From contig NZ_LT615228.1 of NCBI RefSeq assembly GCF_900096765.1, positions 68,669-132,668 on the forward strand: a stretch of 64,000 nt of DNA. Reading direction: 5' to 3'. The position numbers were made by a program, and so were the translations under genes. The notes under the pieces were generated by a model, which was not told the DNA's origin, made no database searches, and saw only the letters and a list, made by a program, of their open reading frames with translations. Every line of letters begins with the position of its first letter. Within the stretch, counting starts at the first letter, position 1. The stretch is from Polynucleobacter necessarius. GTDB lineage: Bacteria; Pseudomonadota; Gammaproteobacteria; Burkholderiales; Burkholderiaceae. Below are positions 47,353-56,476 of the stretch, one piece after another.

Positions 47353-48795
47353 ATGCGTTACCAATCAACTCGCGGCAATAGCCCACAACAATCTTTCTTG
47401 GAAATTCTTTTGGGTGGATTGGCCCCGGATGGCGGCTTATACTTGCCAACGCACTATCCTCAAGTGAGTGCAGCGCAACTAGACTCTTGGCGTGGCTTGT
47501 CTTATGCAGACTTGGCTTATGAAGTATTGAATTTGTATTGTGACGATATTCCCGAGGCAGATTTGCGGGCGCTCTTACGTAAGACCTATACCGAGCAAGT
47601 CTATTGCAATGGGCGCCCACAAGATAACGCTAAAGACATCACTCCATTGCATTGGCTCGGTGAAGAGCAGGGCACACGTATTGGTTTGTTAAGCCTTTCA
47701 AATGGCCCAACATTGGCTTTTAAGGATATGGCCATGCAATTGCTGGGTAATCTGTTTGAATACGCCCTCAAGCGTGCAGGTCAAAAACTGAATATATTGG
47801 GCGCGACTTCTGGTGATACTGGTAGCGCTGCAGAATATGCGATGCGCGGCAAAGAGGGTGTGAAGGTATTTATGCTTTCGCCACGTGGCAAGATGAGTGC
47901 TTTTCAATCTGCGCAGATGTACTCTTTGCAAGACCCCAATATTTTTAACTTGGCGGTAGCTGGCGTCTTTGATGATTGCCAAGATATTGTGAAGGCAGTG
48001 AGTAATGATCACGCCTTTAAAGCCCAAAATCAAATTGGCACAGTGAACTCGATTAACTGGGGTCGCGTAGTTGCCCAGGTGGTGTACTATTTCCAAGGTT
48101 ACTTATTGGCAACAAAATCAAGTAATGAAAAAGTGTCTTTCACGGTACCATCTGGTAACTTCGGTAACGTTTGCGCTGGCCATATTGCTCGCATGATGGG
48201 TTTGCCTATTGCACGCCTGATTGTTGCTACGAATGAAAACGATGTGCTGGATGAATTCTTCCGCACAGGCGTATATCGTGCTCGTAAGTCTGCTGAGACT
48301 TTGCATACCTCTAGTCCTTCTATGGATATCTCCAAGACAAGTAACTTTGAGCGTTTTGTATTTGATTTTATGGGTCAGGATGGCAAAGCCACAGCTGAAA
48401 TGTTCAAGCAAGTAGATCAAGCTGGTGGCTTTGATATCTCTCAAGAGGCTGTATTTAAAGAATTGGGTAAGTATGGCTTCCAATCGGGTCGCAGCACTCA
48501 TGCTAATCGCCTAGATACTATTCGTGATATTGATAGCAAGTATGGCGTGATGATTGATACTCATACTGCCGATGGTGTGAAAGTAGCTCGCGAACACTTA
48601 CAAGCTGGCATTCCGATGTTGGTATTAGAAACTGCGCTGCCAATTAAGTTTGAGGAAACCATTCAGGAAGCTTTAGGGCGTCCTGCTGAATGCCCTCCAG
48701 CATTTAAAGACATTAAATCCAAGCCACAACGTGTAGAAAATATTGACGCTGATGTAAATCAAGTGAAGACATTTATTACTGCACACCTTAACTAA
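47353..48795 (+). CDS. thrC: Threonine synthase
   Basis: PLP enzyme turning phosphohomoserine into threonine, 480 residues. PLP Lys in GPTLAFKDMAMQLLG (about 120) and the phosphate-binding GATSGDTGSAAEYA (about 155). N-terminus MRYQSTRGNSPQQSFLEILL is family-typical. Coupled to hom in the usual order; thrB is not here, so homoserine kinase must lie elsewhere. Confidence 0.95.
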   Translation: MRYQSTRGNSPQQSFLEILLGGLAPDGGLYLPTHYPQVSAAQLDSWRGLSYADLAYEVLNLYCDDIPEADLRALLRKTYTEQVYCNGRPQDNAKDITPLHWLGEEQGTRIGLLSLSNGPTLAFKDMAMQLLGNLFEYALKRAGQKLNILGATSGDTGSAAEYAMRGKEGVKVFMLSPRGKMSAFQSAQMYSLQDPNIFNLAVAGVFDDCQDIVKAVSNDHAFKAQNQIGTVNSINWGRVVAQVVYYFQGYLLATKSSNEKVSFTVPSGNFGNVCAGHIARMMGLPIARLIVATNENDVLDEFFRTGVYRARKSAETLHTSSPSMDISKTSNFERFVFDFMGQDGKATAEMFKQVDQAGGFDISQEAVFKELGKYGFQSGRSTHANRLDTIRDIDSKYGVMIDTHTADGVKVAREHLQAGIPMLVLETALPIKFEETIQEALGRPAECPPAFKDIKSKPQRVENIDADVNQVKTFITAHLN

Positions 48796-48829
48796 TCCTA
48801 GTAGCAATTACTCGCTAACACAAAGCGCT

Positions 48830-50071
48830 ATGACTAAGCCACCGATGTTGACCACACAGCAGGCCTTGGATCATTTGCTGGGTCACGCTCTGCCCGTGAA
48901 TGAGAGTGAGAAAGTCACTATGCAAGAAGCTCTCGGTCGGGTTCTTGCGCAAAGCGTAAATAGTTTGGTTGATGTCCCTCCGCTGGACAACACCTCGATG
49001 GATGGTTACGCGGTACGTACAGCCGATACGCAAACTCCCGGAAGTGTACTGAGGATTGCTCAACGTATTCCAGCTGGTTCGGTAGGCACTACATTGGAGC
49101 CAGGAACTGCCGCCAGAATATTTACCGGTGCCCCTATTCCTCCAGGTGCTGATGCGGTTGTCATGCAAGAAGACTGCTCAATCCCTGAAGGTAGTGTTGA
49201 TCAAGTGCAGGTCAATATCGCGCCCTCTCAGGGGCAGTGGATTCGTCGCAAGGGTGAGGATCTAAATGCTAATAAACCTGCGCTATTAGCGGGTGCATTT
49301 TTGCGCCCGCAAGAGCTAGGCGTTGCCGCTTCAGCGGGATTGACGCATTTACAAGTTAAACGCCGCGTGAAGGTTGCCGCATTTTTTACCGGCGATGAAC
49401 TTGCTCTGCCGGGAGAGCCACTAAAACCAGGCGGTATCTACAACTCCAATCGCGATACTTTATTGGCATGTCTGCGATCCTTGGGTTGTGATGCTACCGA
49501 TTTAGGTATTGTTCCCGATCGTCTTGATGCAACAAGACAGGCACTGCGCAAAGCCAGCAAAGATCATGACTTGATTATTACCTCTGGTGGAGTTTCGGTT
49601 GGAGAAGAAGATCACATTAAACCCGCGGTGACTGCCGAAGGAAGGCTGGATTTATGGCAGATCGCTATTAAGCCGGGTAAGCCTTTAGCATTTGGTGCGG
49701 TTCGTAAGTCCGAAAGCCCCGCCGATGGTGAGGCCTGGTTCATTGGTTTGCCTGGCAACCCTGCCTCTAGTTTTGTTACTTTCTTGTTATTTGTGCGTCC
49801 ATTTATTCTCAAGCTGCAGGGTCGCGAAGAAAAGTTGCTGCAGTCTTATTGGATGCGTGCAGATTTTGATTGGTTAAAAGCGGATCGTCGTAATGAATTT
49901 TTACGCGTCAAGATGAACGCGCAGGGCGGCTTAGATTTGTTTCCCAATCAAAGCTCTGGCGTGTTAACTAGCGCTTCTTGGGGTGATGGTTTGGTAGATT
50001 GTCCACCAAATCAACCTATCAAAGCAGGTGACTTAGTGAAATATATCCCTTTTGATGCATTGCTCAAATAA
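48830..50071 (+). CDS. moeA: Molybdopterin molybdenumtransferase MoeA
   Basis: Inserts molybdate into MPT-AMP, 413 residues. Domains I/II contain DVPPLDNTSMDGYAVR (about 44-59) and the GAPIPPGADAVVMQE loop; domain III has FFTGDELALPGEPL, GGIYNSN and SGGVSVGEEDH (about 248-258). It begins the moeA-moaD-moaE run. If moaA is truly dead, its substrate is not made unless another cyclase exists. Confidence 0.93.
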   Translation: MTKPPMLTTQQALDHLLGHALPVNESEKVTMQEALGRVLAQSVNSLVDVPPLDNTSMDGYAVRTADTQTPGSVLRIAQRIPAGSVGTTLEPGTAARIFTGAPIPPGADAVVMQEDCSIPEGSVDQVQVNIAPSQGQWIRRKGEDLNANKPALLAGAFLRPQELGVAASAGLTHLQVKRRVKVAAFFTGDELALPGEPLKPGGIYNSNRDTLLACLRSLGCDATDLGIVPDRLDATRQALRKASKDHDLIITSGGVSVGEEDHIKPAVTAEGRLDLWQIAIKPGKPLAFGAVRKSESPADGEAWFIGLPGNPASSFVTFLLFVRPFILKLQGREEKLLQSYWMRADFDWLKADRRNEFLRVKMNAQGGLDLFPNQSSGVLTSASWGDGLVDCPPNQPIKAGDLVKYIPFDALLK

Positions 50072-50089
50072 TCGGTTTACGATTGATCC

Positions 50090-50347
50090 ATGAAACTTGA
50101 ATTGCGATTTTTTGCTTCATTGCGTGAGACCCTGGGCACTTCTCAAGAGGTGATTGAGATTCCTCCGACGGTAAAAACCATTGCGGACTTAAGAGTGCTG
50201 CTGGCACAGCGTGGCGGTGTATGGGCGCAAGCGCTGGCCCAGGGTAAAGCGCTGCGTTGTGCTCTGCATCAACATATGGTTCCTGAGAGCACTCCCTTGC
50301 AGGATGGGGCTGAGGTTGCTTTCTTTCCGCCAGTCACAGGGGGTTAA
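50090..50347 (+). CDS. moaD: Molybdopterin synthase sulfur carrier subunit MoaD
   Basis: Ubiquitin-fold protein, 85 residues, whose C-terminal Gly-Gly (PPVTGG, intact) is thiocarboxylated to deliver sulfur to cyclic pyranopterin monophosphate. KLELRFFASLRETLG at the N-terminus is standard. The gene ends two bases before the GTG of moaE. Confidence 0.93.
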   Translation: MKLELRFFASLRETLGTSQEVIEIPPTVKTIADLRVLLAQRGGVWAQALAQGKALRCALHQHMVPESTPLQDGAEVAFFPPVTGG

Positions 50348-50348
50348 G

Positions 50349-50810
50349 GTGGGCAATTCCTCCATTCGGATTCAGGAAGAGGATTTTGATATCAGCGCAG
50401 AAATTGCGGCATTACGTAAAGATGATCCGCGAGTTGGTGCAGTAGTGACTTTTTTAGGTACCGTGCGCGATATGAATGACGGTAGCCCAGTCAGAGGGAT
50501 GACACTGGAACATTACCCTGGCATGACTGAAAAATCCCTTGAGGAAATCATCGCCAAGACAAAGTCTCGTTGGAATATTTATCAAACTCTTGTGATTCAT
50601 CGGGTTGGTCCATTGCAGCCAGAAGACCAAATTGTTCTAGTTGCTGTAACGAGCGCGCATCGCGGTGAAGCATTTACTGCTTGTGAATACATTATGGATT
50701 ACCTCAAAACTGCAGCCCCCTTTTGGAAGAAAGAAGACATCCCAGATGGAGCTCGTTGGGTGGATGCTCGCGTTACTGACGAAGCTGCAATAGCTCGCTG
50801 GGAAAAATAG
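50349..50810 (+). CDS. moaE: Molybdopterin synthase catalytic subunit MoaE
   Basis: 153 residues from GTG 50349 (GGTTAAG upstream), chosen because the family starts near IRIQEEDFDISAEIAALR; reading frames extend further upstream but overlap moaD. VGAVVTFLGTVRD (about 30-42), MTLEHYPGMTEK (58-69) and CEYIMDYLKTAAPFWKKE (about 116-133, active-site Lys pair) are MoaE hallmarks. With MoaD it makes molybdopterin. Confidence 0.93.
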   Translation: MGNSSIRIQEEDFDISAEIAALRKDDPRVGAVVTFLGTVRDMNDGSPVRGMTLEHYPGMTEKSLEEIIAKTKSRWNIYQTLVIHRVGPLQPEDQIVLVAVTSAHRGEAFTACEYIMDYLKTAAPFWKKEDIPDGARWVDARVTDEAAIARWEK

Positions 50811-50839
50811 GTTTTATCCAATTTAAGGAAAGAGTAGAG

Positions 50840-52514
50840 ATGAAAAAATTAATTTCATGCTTACTATGTGTGTTTAGTTTCACCGTAACCGCTGCCACTG
50901 ATGGTCCAATAGTGGAAGTCGAGACAGGTCGCTTGCAAGGTGTTGTTGAGTATAATATGCAGGCATTCAAAAATATTCCTTACGCTGCTTCTCCTTCTCC
51001 TGTAGGGTCGCTGCGTTGGAGGCCGCCCCAACCAGCGTTGACTTGGAGAGGCACGCGCGATGCTAGCAAATTTGGCGATGCCTGCCCGCAATCCTTCGTT
51101 AAGAATTTAAGCGCTGGCTTAGCTTTGCCTGGCAATGAAGACTGCTTAAAACTTAATGTTTTTACACCACAAAAGCTTGGTAAAGATTTGCCAGTTATGG
51201 TGTGGATTCATGGAGGGGGCTTGCTGGTCGATGGCGCAAGAGATGCGCAATTTACGCCAATTAATTTGGTAAAAAATGGCGTGATTGTGGTGACCTTTGA
51301 TTACCGCTTAGGTACATTTGGTTTTTTTGCTCCCAAAGAACTCATCGCAGAAGCAAAGGCCACGGGTGAACCAGTCAGTAACTATGGCACGATGGATCAA
51401 ATTGCAGTCCTCCAGTGGGTCAAAAAGAATATTGCTGCTTTTGGTGGTGATCCCAATAATGTCACGATCTTTGGAGAGTCAGCCGGGGGTAGAAGTGTTA
51501 CTTGGTTAATGGTTTCTGATGCCGCAAGAGGCTTATTTCATCGAGCGATTGCGGAAAGTGCTCAACAAAGTCCGCTACGAGGTATGACTGAGAAACGTCT
51601 TGGCATGGATTCAGAAACTGATATCGATGCTAAATATATGGCCGCCGTTGGCGCCAAGAGTCTGGCAGAAATGCGAAACATGCCAGCTAAAAAGCTAGTC
51701 TTGACTGCAGCAAATTTTGAGCAGGGTGAGTTTTGGCGGACCATTTATTGATGGACAAATTATCAAAGGCGATCCTATTCCATTATTTGCCGCGGGCAAA
51801 CAAGCTAAGGTTCCATTTATGATTGGTACCAACTCCTGGGATTCAAGCTTTTTAGTTCCAGGACAGCCTGCCAATCTAAATGATTTTCTAAAAAAATTAC
51901 ACGAAGATCCCAAAATCATTCAAACACTTTATGCGAACGTCAAAGATCAATGCATTTTGTCTTCCGATCTCATGGGTGACATGCTCTATCGAGGCAGCAC
52001 AAAACTTCTGGCCGACAGCATGAATGGTGTGGCGCCTGGCTATGCCTATTATTTTGATTACCTAACACCTAACATTAGACCCGCCTATCCAGGTGTGCCA
52101 CATACATTTGAGATCAGTTATGTTTTTGGTAGTTATGGTCTGATGCCACAGGCCCCCAAGAAAGTGGAGTCTGGAGCGGAGCAGTGCGCTCTGATTGAGA
52201 AAGCCACAGCTGACCTGAAGAAAAAAGGGATTTGGTCTAAATACTGGTATCCCATTACAGATAAGAACAATCCTCAAGATCAAGCTCTATCTGAAAAAAT
52301 GTCCGCAAGTTGGACGGCATTCGCAAAGACCGGAAACCCCAATGTTGGCGGACAAGCTCATTGGCCAATTTATAGTCTCAAATCTGACGTCATGAGAAAT
52401 TTCTCCAATAATCCGGATGAGACCGTTACTGGATTACTCAAAGAGCGAGTTGATTACCAAATGCTTCATCTGCGAGAGATATTTGCTCTAGAGCGCCTAA
52501 AGGATGCGTTTTAA
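50840..52514 (+). pseudogene. Secreted type-B carboxylesterase, frameshifted in mid-gene
   Basis: An alpha/beta-hydrolase of the carboxylesterase B family with a signal peptide (MKKLISCLLCVFSFTVTAA). The first frame holds DYRLGTFGFF and the nucleophile elbow FGESAGGRSV (about 215), and the second frame holds the catalytic His loop GVPHTFEISYVFG. They are joined by a run of four T (51731-51734) where three would keep the frame: GEF then GGPFIDGQII. So one inserted T truncates the protein at codon 304, before the catalytic His. An intact copy would be about 557 residues. Substrate unknown. Confidence 0.8.
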
Positions 52515-52553
52515 TATAACTAATAATAATTTATTTCATATTAGGATTTTTCC

Positions 52554-53396
52554 ATGATTGCCTTTAAAAAATTACTCGCATTCACGAGCCTTTCTGTTTT
52601 ATCTTTGCATGCTTTTGCTCAGAGTGCTGTCAACCCCATGCCGAAAGTAGGTGATGATTGGCGTTTTTCTGCTTCGATTAATGCCTGGGCACCGGCTACC
52701 TGGGTAACGGTTACTGATAATAAGCGCGAACTCTCTAAATCAACAGTAAGCTCAATTAGCGATAACATCAACAGTGCCGGTCCGATGGCCATGTTTACTT
52801 TAGAGACTCACAAAGGAAATTGGGGTGTATTGGCTGACTTGGTTTATTGGCAGTCTAGTGGAAGTTATGGTGAAAGCCGTCCGATTTTTGGCAAGGATAA
52901 TGTTCTGTATGCTTCCCAAAACGTTACTATGAAGCAAACAATGTTTACTGCTGCAGCAACGTATACAGCCTATAACTCACCCTCTCTATATTTAGACGGC
53001 TTGTTAGGAGCGAGATACATCTCCTCAACAACCTCACTCTCAAATAGTACTCAGCTTGACCATGATGGGCATGTAGTAACAACTCCTGATGGTCGCAAAC
53101 TTGCAGTCGGTGGCAATCCTTCCTCTGTGTCTCAAACCACCAATCCTGTAGTAGGTTTTAAGGGGCGGGCTCGTATTATGGATAGCTCTTGGTTTATCCC
53201 GTTTTATGCAGACGTGGGTAAGGGACCAGGCCCTAATAACGGTACATGGCAAGCGTTATTAGGCGTTGGTGATGCATTTTCTTGGGGTGATGTTACTCTG
53301 GCCTATAGAGCGATGGGTTTCCATTTAAACAGCAATACAGGTACCACTAACTATACCAATGCAGGCCCACAGCTTTCAGCAACGATTAATTTCTAA
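52554..53396 (+). CDS. Putative outer-membrane beta-barrel protein
   Basis: A 280-residue secreted protein. Signal peptide about 1-22 (LSVLSLHAFA-Q). The mature part has the alternating hydrophobic/polar strands of a small barrel: WRFSASINAWAPATWV, GNWGVLADLVYWQ, LYLDGLLGARYIS, VVGFKGRARIM, WQALLGVGDAFSWG, and ends with the terminal aromatic Phe (LSATINF) recognised by BamA. I do not recognise a specific substrate or named porin. It follows the broken esterase by 40 bp and may have been in its transcript. A terminator follows. Confidence 0.7.
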   Translation: MIAFKKLLAFTSLSVLSLHAFAQSAVNPMPKVGDDWRFSASINAWAPATWVTVTDNKRELSKSTVSSISDNINSAGPMAMFTLETHKGNWGVLADLVYWQSSGSYGESRPIFGKDNVLYASQNVTMKQTMFTAAATYTAYNSPSLYLDGLLGARYISSTTSLSNSTQLDHDGHVVTTPDGRKLAVGGNPSSVSQTTNPVVGFKGRARIMDSSWFIPFYADVGKGPGPNNGTWQALLGVGDAFSWGDVTLAYRAMGFHLNSNTGTTNYTNAGPQLSATINF

Positions 53397-53428
53397 AGCG
53401 TAGACTGCTCTGATCTGTTCTGATATTT

Positions 53429-53455
53429 AACCACCCCGCGGGGTGGTTTTTATTT
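53429..53455. terminator. Bidirectional terminator after the outer-membrane protein gene
   Basis: AACCACCCC-GC-GGGGTGGTT followed by TTTATTT: nine-pair stem with a two-base loop, between convergent genes. Confidence 0.85.
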
Positions 53456-53463
53456 AAGGGAAA

Positions 53464-53706
53464 TTAGGATTGAAAAAAACTCAACTTTTTTGATCTAGGC
53501 AGTTGCTTTAGTTTGGCCTCGGCTTTTGAAGCTTCAGATCGATCGGGATGCTCTTGGGTTGCTAAAAGTATGACAGGCCTGCGAGCCCTGGTGTAGCGGG
53601 CGCCTTGCCCTGAGTTGTGGGCTTCCAAGCGATGCTCTAGACGGTTGGTGATTCCAGCATAGTAGCTGCCATCAGAGCATTCAAGAAGGTAAACAAGCCA
53701 GGTCAA
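53464..53706 (-). CDS. GIY-YIG nuclease superfamily protein (UPF0213/YhbQ type)
   Basis: An 80-residue single-domain GIY-YIG protein: WLVYLLECSDGSYYAGITNRLEHRLEAHNSG (motif parts YLLE...YYAGITN and the Arg in RLEHRLEAH) and RARRPVILLATQEHPDRSEASKAEAKLKQL with the Glu metal ligand. Stand-alone members act as small structure-specific nucleases in repair or have unknown roles. Convergent with the outer-membrane protein; divergent from clpB. Confidence 0.85.
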   Translation of the reverse strand: MTWLVYLLECSDGSYYAGITNRLEHRLEAHNSGQGARYTRARRPVILLATQEHPDRSEASKAEAKLKQLPRSKKLSFFQS

Positions 53707-53744
53707 AATAGGTTGAATTAGGGTTAAAAAGGGGCTCAGAAAGC

Positions 53745-53771
53745 CTTGAAATTGGCAATATTGCCCTTACT
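53745..53771 (+). promoter_or_regulatory. Heat-shock (sigma-32-like) promoter of clpB
   Basis: CTTGAA (53745-53750), 13-bp spacer, then CCCTTACT (53764-53771, consensus CCCCATNT). The spacer contains the perfect 12-bp palindrome GGCAATATTGCC (53754-53765). Placed about 60 bp before clpB. Confidence 0.6.
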
Positions 53772-53797
53772 ATAGATAGAAATACGCGAAATTGAGT

Positions 53798-53821
53798 GAG
53801 GCATATGAGGAGGCATATGAG
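53798..53821. repeat. 12-bp tandem duplication over the clpB ribosome site
   Basis: GAGGCATATGAG occurs at 53798-53809 and 53810-53821. Both copies contain GAGG and ATG. One copy opens a 12-codon reading frame (53805-53843) that overlaps the clpB start in another frame. Confidence 0.85.
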
Positions 53822-53829
53822 GCATAAAA

Positions 53830-56433
53830 ATGAGAATAGATAAATTAACCACCAAGTTTCAAGAGGCTTTGAGCGAGGCACAGAGTATTGCTTTAGTCAA
53901 AGATAACCAATACATCGAGCCAGCCCATGTAATGTTGGCAATGTTGCGTGATTCTGATGGCGCAGCAAAAAGTCTTTTAACTCGTGCAGGCGTCAATGTC
54001 GCTGGTTTAGAGAAGGGTGTTGAAAAGATTATTAATAATCTCCCTGAGGTTCAAGGCACCAGCGGTGAGGTTCAGGTTGGCCGTGACTTAAGTAATTGGC
54101 TGAACTTATGTGAAAAAGAGGCCAATAAACGGAATGATCAGTTCATTGCTGGTGAACTTTTCTTATTAGTTGCAGCCGATGACAAGGGCGAGCTTGGCAA
54201 AGTAGCGCGTGAAAATGGTTTAAATCGAAAATCGTTAGAGGCGGCTATTGATTTAGTTCGCGGAGGAGAGTCAGTGAATAGTGCAGATGCCGAGGGTCAG
54301 CGTGAGGCCCTCAAGAAATACACCGTTGATTTAACTGAGCGTGCTCGTATGGGCAAGTTAGACCCAGTGATTGGACGCGACGATGAGATCCGTCGCACCA
54401 TTCAGATCTTGCAGCGCCGTGGCAAAAATAATCCAGTCTTAATTGGTGAGCCGGGTGTTGGTAAGACTGCCATTGTGGAAGGCTTAGCTCAGCGTATTGT
54501 CAATGGTGAGGTTCCTGAAACCCTCAAAGACAAGCGTGTCTTGGTATTGGATATGGCTTTACTCTTAGCGGGCGCAAAGTATCGTGGCGAATTCGAAGAG
54601 CGTTTAAAGGCTGTACTGAGCGATGTCGCCAAAGATGAAGGCCAGACCATTATCTTTATTGATGAGATTCATACAATGGTTGGTGCCGGCAAAGGCGATG
54701 GCGCAATGGATGCTGGCAATATGCTCAAGCCTGCATTGGCTCGCGGCGAATTGCATTGCATTGGCGCAACTACTTTGGATGAATATCGCAAGTACATTGA
54801 AAAAGATCCTGCGCTTGAGCGTCGTTTTCAGAAAGTCATGGTTGAAGAGCCTAGCGTTGAGGCAACCATAGCCATCTTACGTGGTTTGCAAGAGCGCTAT
54901 GAGCTTCATCATGGTATTGAAATTACAGACCCTGCTATTGTGGCTGCGGCTGAACTCTCTCACCGCTACATCACCGATCGCTTCCTACCAGATAAGGCTA
55001 TCGACTTAATTGACGAGGCTGGTTCACGTATTCGGATGGAAATTGATTCCAAGCCTGAAGTAATGGATAAGCTCGATCGCCGTTTGATTCAGCTCAAGAT
55101 TGAGCGTGAAGCAGTCAAGAAGGAAAAAGATGAGGCCTCGCAGAAGCGTCTCGGGTTAATTGAAGAAGAGATTAAGCGTCTCGGAGCTGAGTATGCTGAC
55201 TTAGAAGAGATATGGAAGGCTGAAAAAGGTGCTGTATTGGGCGCCGCCAATATCAAAGAAGAGATTGAGAAGGTCAAGGCCGAGATTTCTAAATTGCAGC
55301 GCGAAGGCAAGCTCGAAAAAGTGGCTGAGCTGCAATATGGAAAATTACCAGAGTTGGAGGCTAAGCTTAAATCTGCAGCAGCAGCTGAAGCCAAGGGCGA
55401 TAAAAATGGCGTAGTGAAGAACAAACTCTTACGCACCCAAGTAGGCGCTGAAGAAATTGCTGAAGTCGTTTCTCGGGCAACGGGTATTCCAGTTTCCAAA
55501 ATGATGCAAGGCGAGCGTGACAAGTTGCTCAAGATGGAAGAGCTCTTGCACAAGCGTGTGGTTGGTCAAGAAGAGGCTATTCGTGCGGTATCCGATGCTA
55601 TTCGTCGCTCACGCGCTGGTTTGGCTGAGGAGAATCGTCCCTATGGATCCTTCTTGTTCCTCGGGCCTACTGGCGTTGGTAAAACCGAGCTATGTAAAGC
55701 TCTGGCTGGTTTTTTGTTTGATAGCGAAGATCATTTGATTCGTATCGACATGAGTGAGTTCATGGAAAAGCATAGTGTTGCACGTCTGATTGGTGCACCT
55801 CCAGGCTATGTTGGATATGAAGAGGGTGGATATCTCACTGAGCAAGTGCGTCGTCATCCTTATAGCGTAATTTTGTTTGATGAGATTGAGAAAGCTCATC
55901 CAGATGTCTTTAACGTTCTATTGCAAGTATTGGATGATGGTCGTTTGACTGATGGTCAGGGTCGCACCGTCGATTTTAAAAACACGGTGATTGTGATGAC
56001 TAGCAATATTGGGTCTCAACTCATTCAGTCGATGGCTGATAAGAAACAGGCTGAGATTAAAGAGGCTGTATTTGAAGAGCTGAAGAATCACTTCCGTCCA
56101 GAGTTCTTGAACCGAATTGATGAGATCGTAGTCTTCCATGGTTTGGATAAGGGCAATATTGCCAATATTGCGAAGATTCTGCTCAGAAACTTGTCAGATC
56201 GCTTGGCACGTGTAGATATGCAACTCGAAGTGAGTGATGCGGCATTAAGCAAGATTGCCGAGGTTGGTTTTGATCTAGTCTTTGGCGCAAGGCCGCTCAA
56301 GCGTGCAATTCAGCAGCATATTGAAAACCCAGTGTCTAAGATGATTCTTGAGGGTAAATTTGGTCCTAAGGATGTTGTTCCAGTAGATGTGGATGACAAA
56401 GGTGAATTTAGCTTTACTCGTCAGGTTCACTAG
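53830..56433 (+). CDS. clpB: ATP-dependent disaggregase ClpB
   Basis: Hexameric AAA+ chaperone that rescues aggregated protein with DnaK, 867 residues. N-domain (about 1-145), first AAA+ with GEPGVGKT (about 207) and [12 protein letters not shown], a coiled-coil middle domain with long Glu/Lys helices (about 405-525), and a second AAA+ with GPTGVGKTE (about 613) and [14 protein letters not shown]. The ATG at 53830 has GAGG seven bases upstream. A sigma-32-like promoter precedes it. Confidence 0.97.
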   Translation: MRIDKLTTKFQEALSEAQSIALVKDNQYIEPAHVMLAMLRDSDGAAKSLLTRAGVNVAGLEKGVEKIINNLPEVQGTSGEVQVGRDLSNWLNLCEKEANKRNDQFIAGELFLLVAADDKGELGKVARENGLNRKSLEAAIDLVRGGESVNSADAEGQREALKKYTVDLTERARMGKLDPVIGRDDEIRRTIQILQRRGKNNPVLIGEPGVGKTAIVEGLAQRIVNGEVPETLKDKRVLVLDMALLLAGAKYRGEFEERLKAVLSDVAKDEGQTIIFIDEIHTMVGAGKGDGAMDAGNMLKPALARGELHCIGATTLDEYRKYIEKDPALERRFQKVMVEEPSVEATIAILRGLQERYELHHGIEITDPAIVAAAELSHRYITDRFLPDKAIDLIDEAGSRIRMEIDSKPEVMDKLDRRLIQLKIEREAVKKEKDEASQKRLGLIEEEIKRLGAEYADLEEIWKAEKGAVLGAANIKEEIEKVKAEISKLQREGKLEKVAELQYGKLPELEAKLKSAAAAEAKGDKNGVVKNKLLRTQVGAEEIAEVVSRATGIPVSKMMQGERDKLLKMEELLHKRVVGQEEAIRAVSDAIRRSRAGLAEENRPYGSFLFLGPTGVGKTELCKALAGFLFDSEDHLIRIDMSEFMEKHSVARLIGAPPGYVGYEEGGYLTEQVRRHPYSVILFDEIEKAHPDVFNVLLQVLDDGRLTDGQGRTVDFKNTVIVMTSNIGSQLIQSMADKKQAEIKEAVFEELKNHFRPEFLNRIDEIVVFHGLDKGNIANIAKILLRNLSDRLARVDMQLEVSDAALSKIAEVGFDLVFGARPLKRAIQQHIENPVSKMILEGKFGPKDVVPVDVDDKGEFSFTRQVH

Positions 56434-56476
56434 TAATCGTTCTGCGGGGATTTCTCTGCGCCAGTAAACTCGGTAC

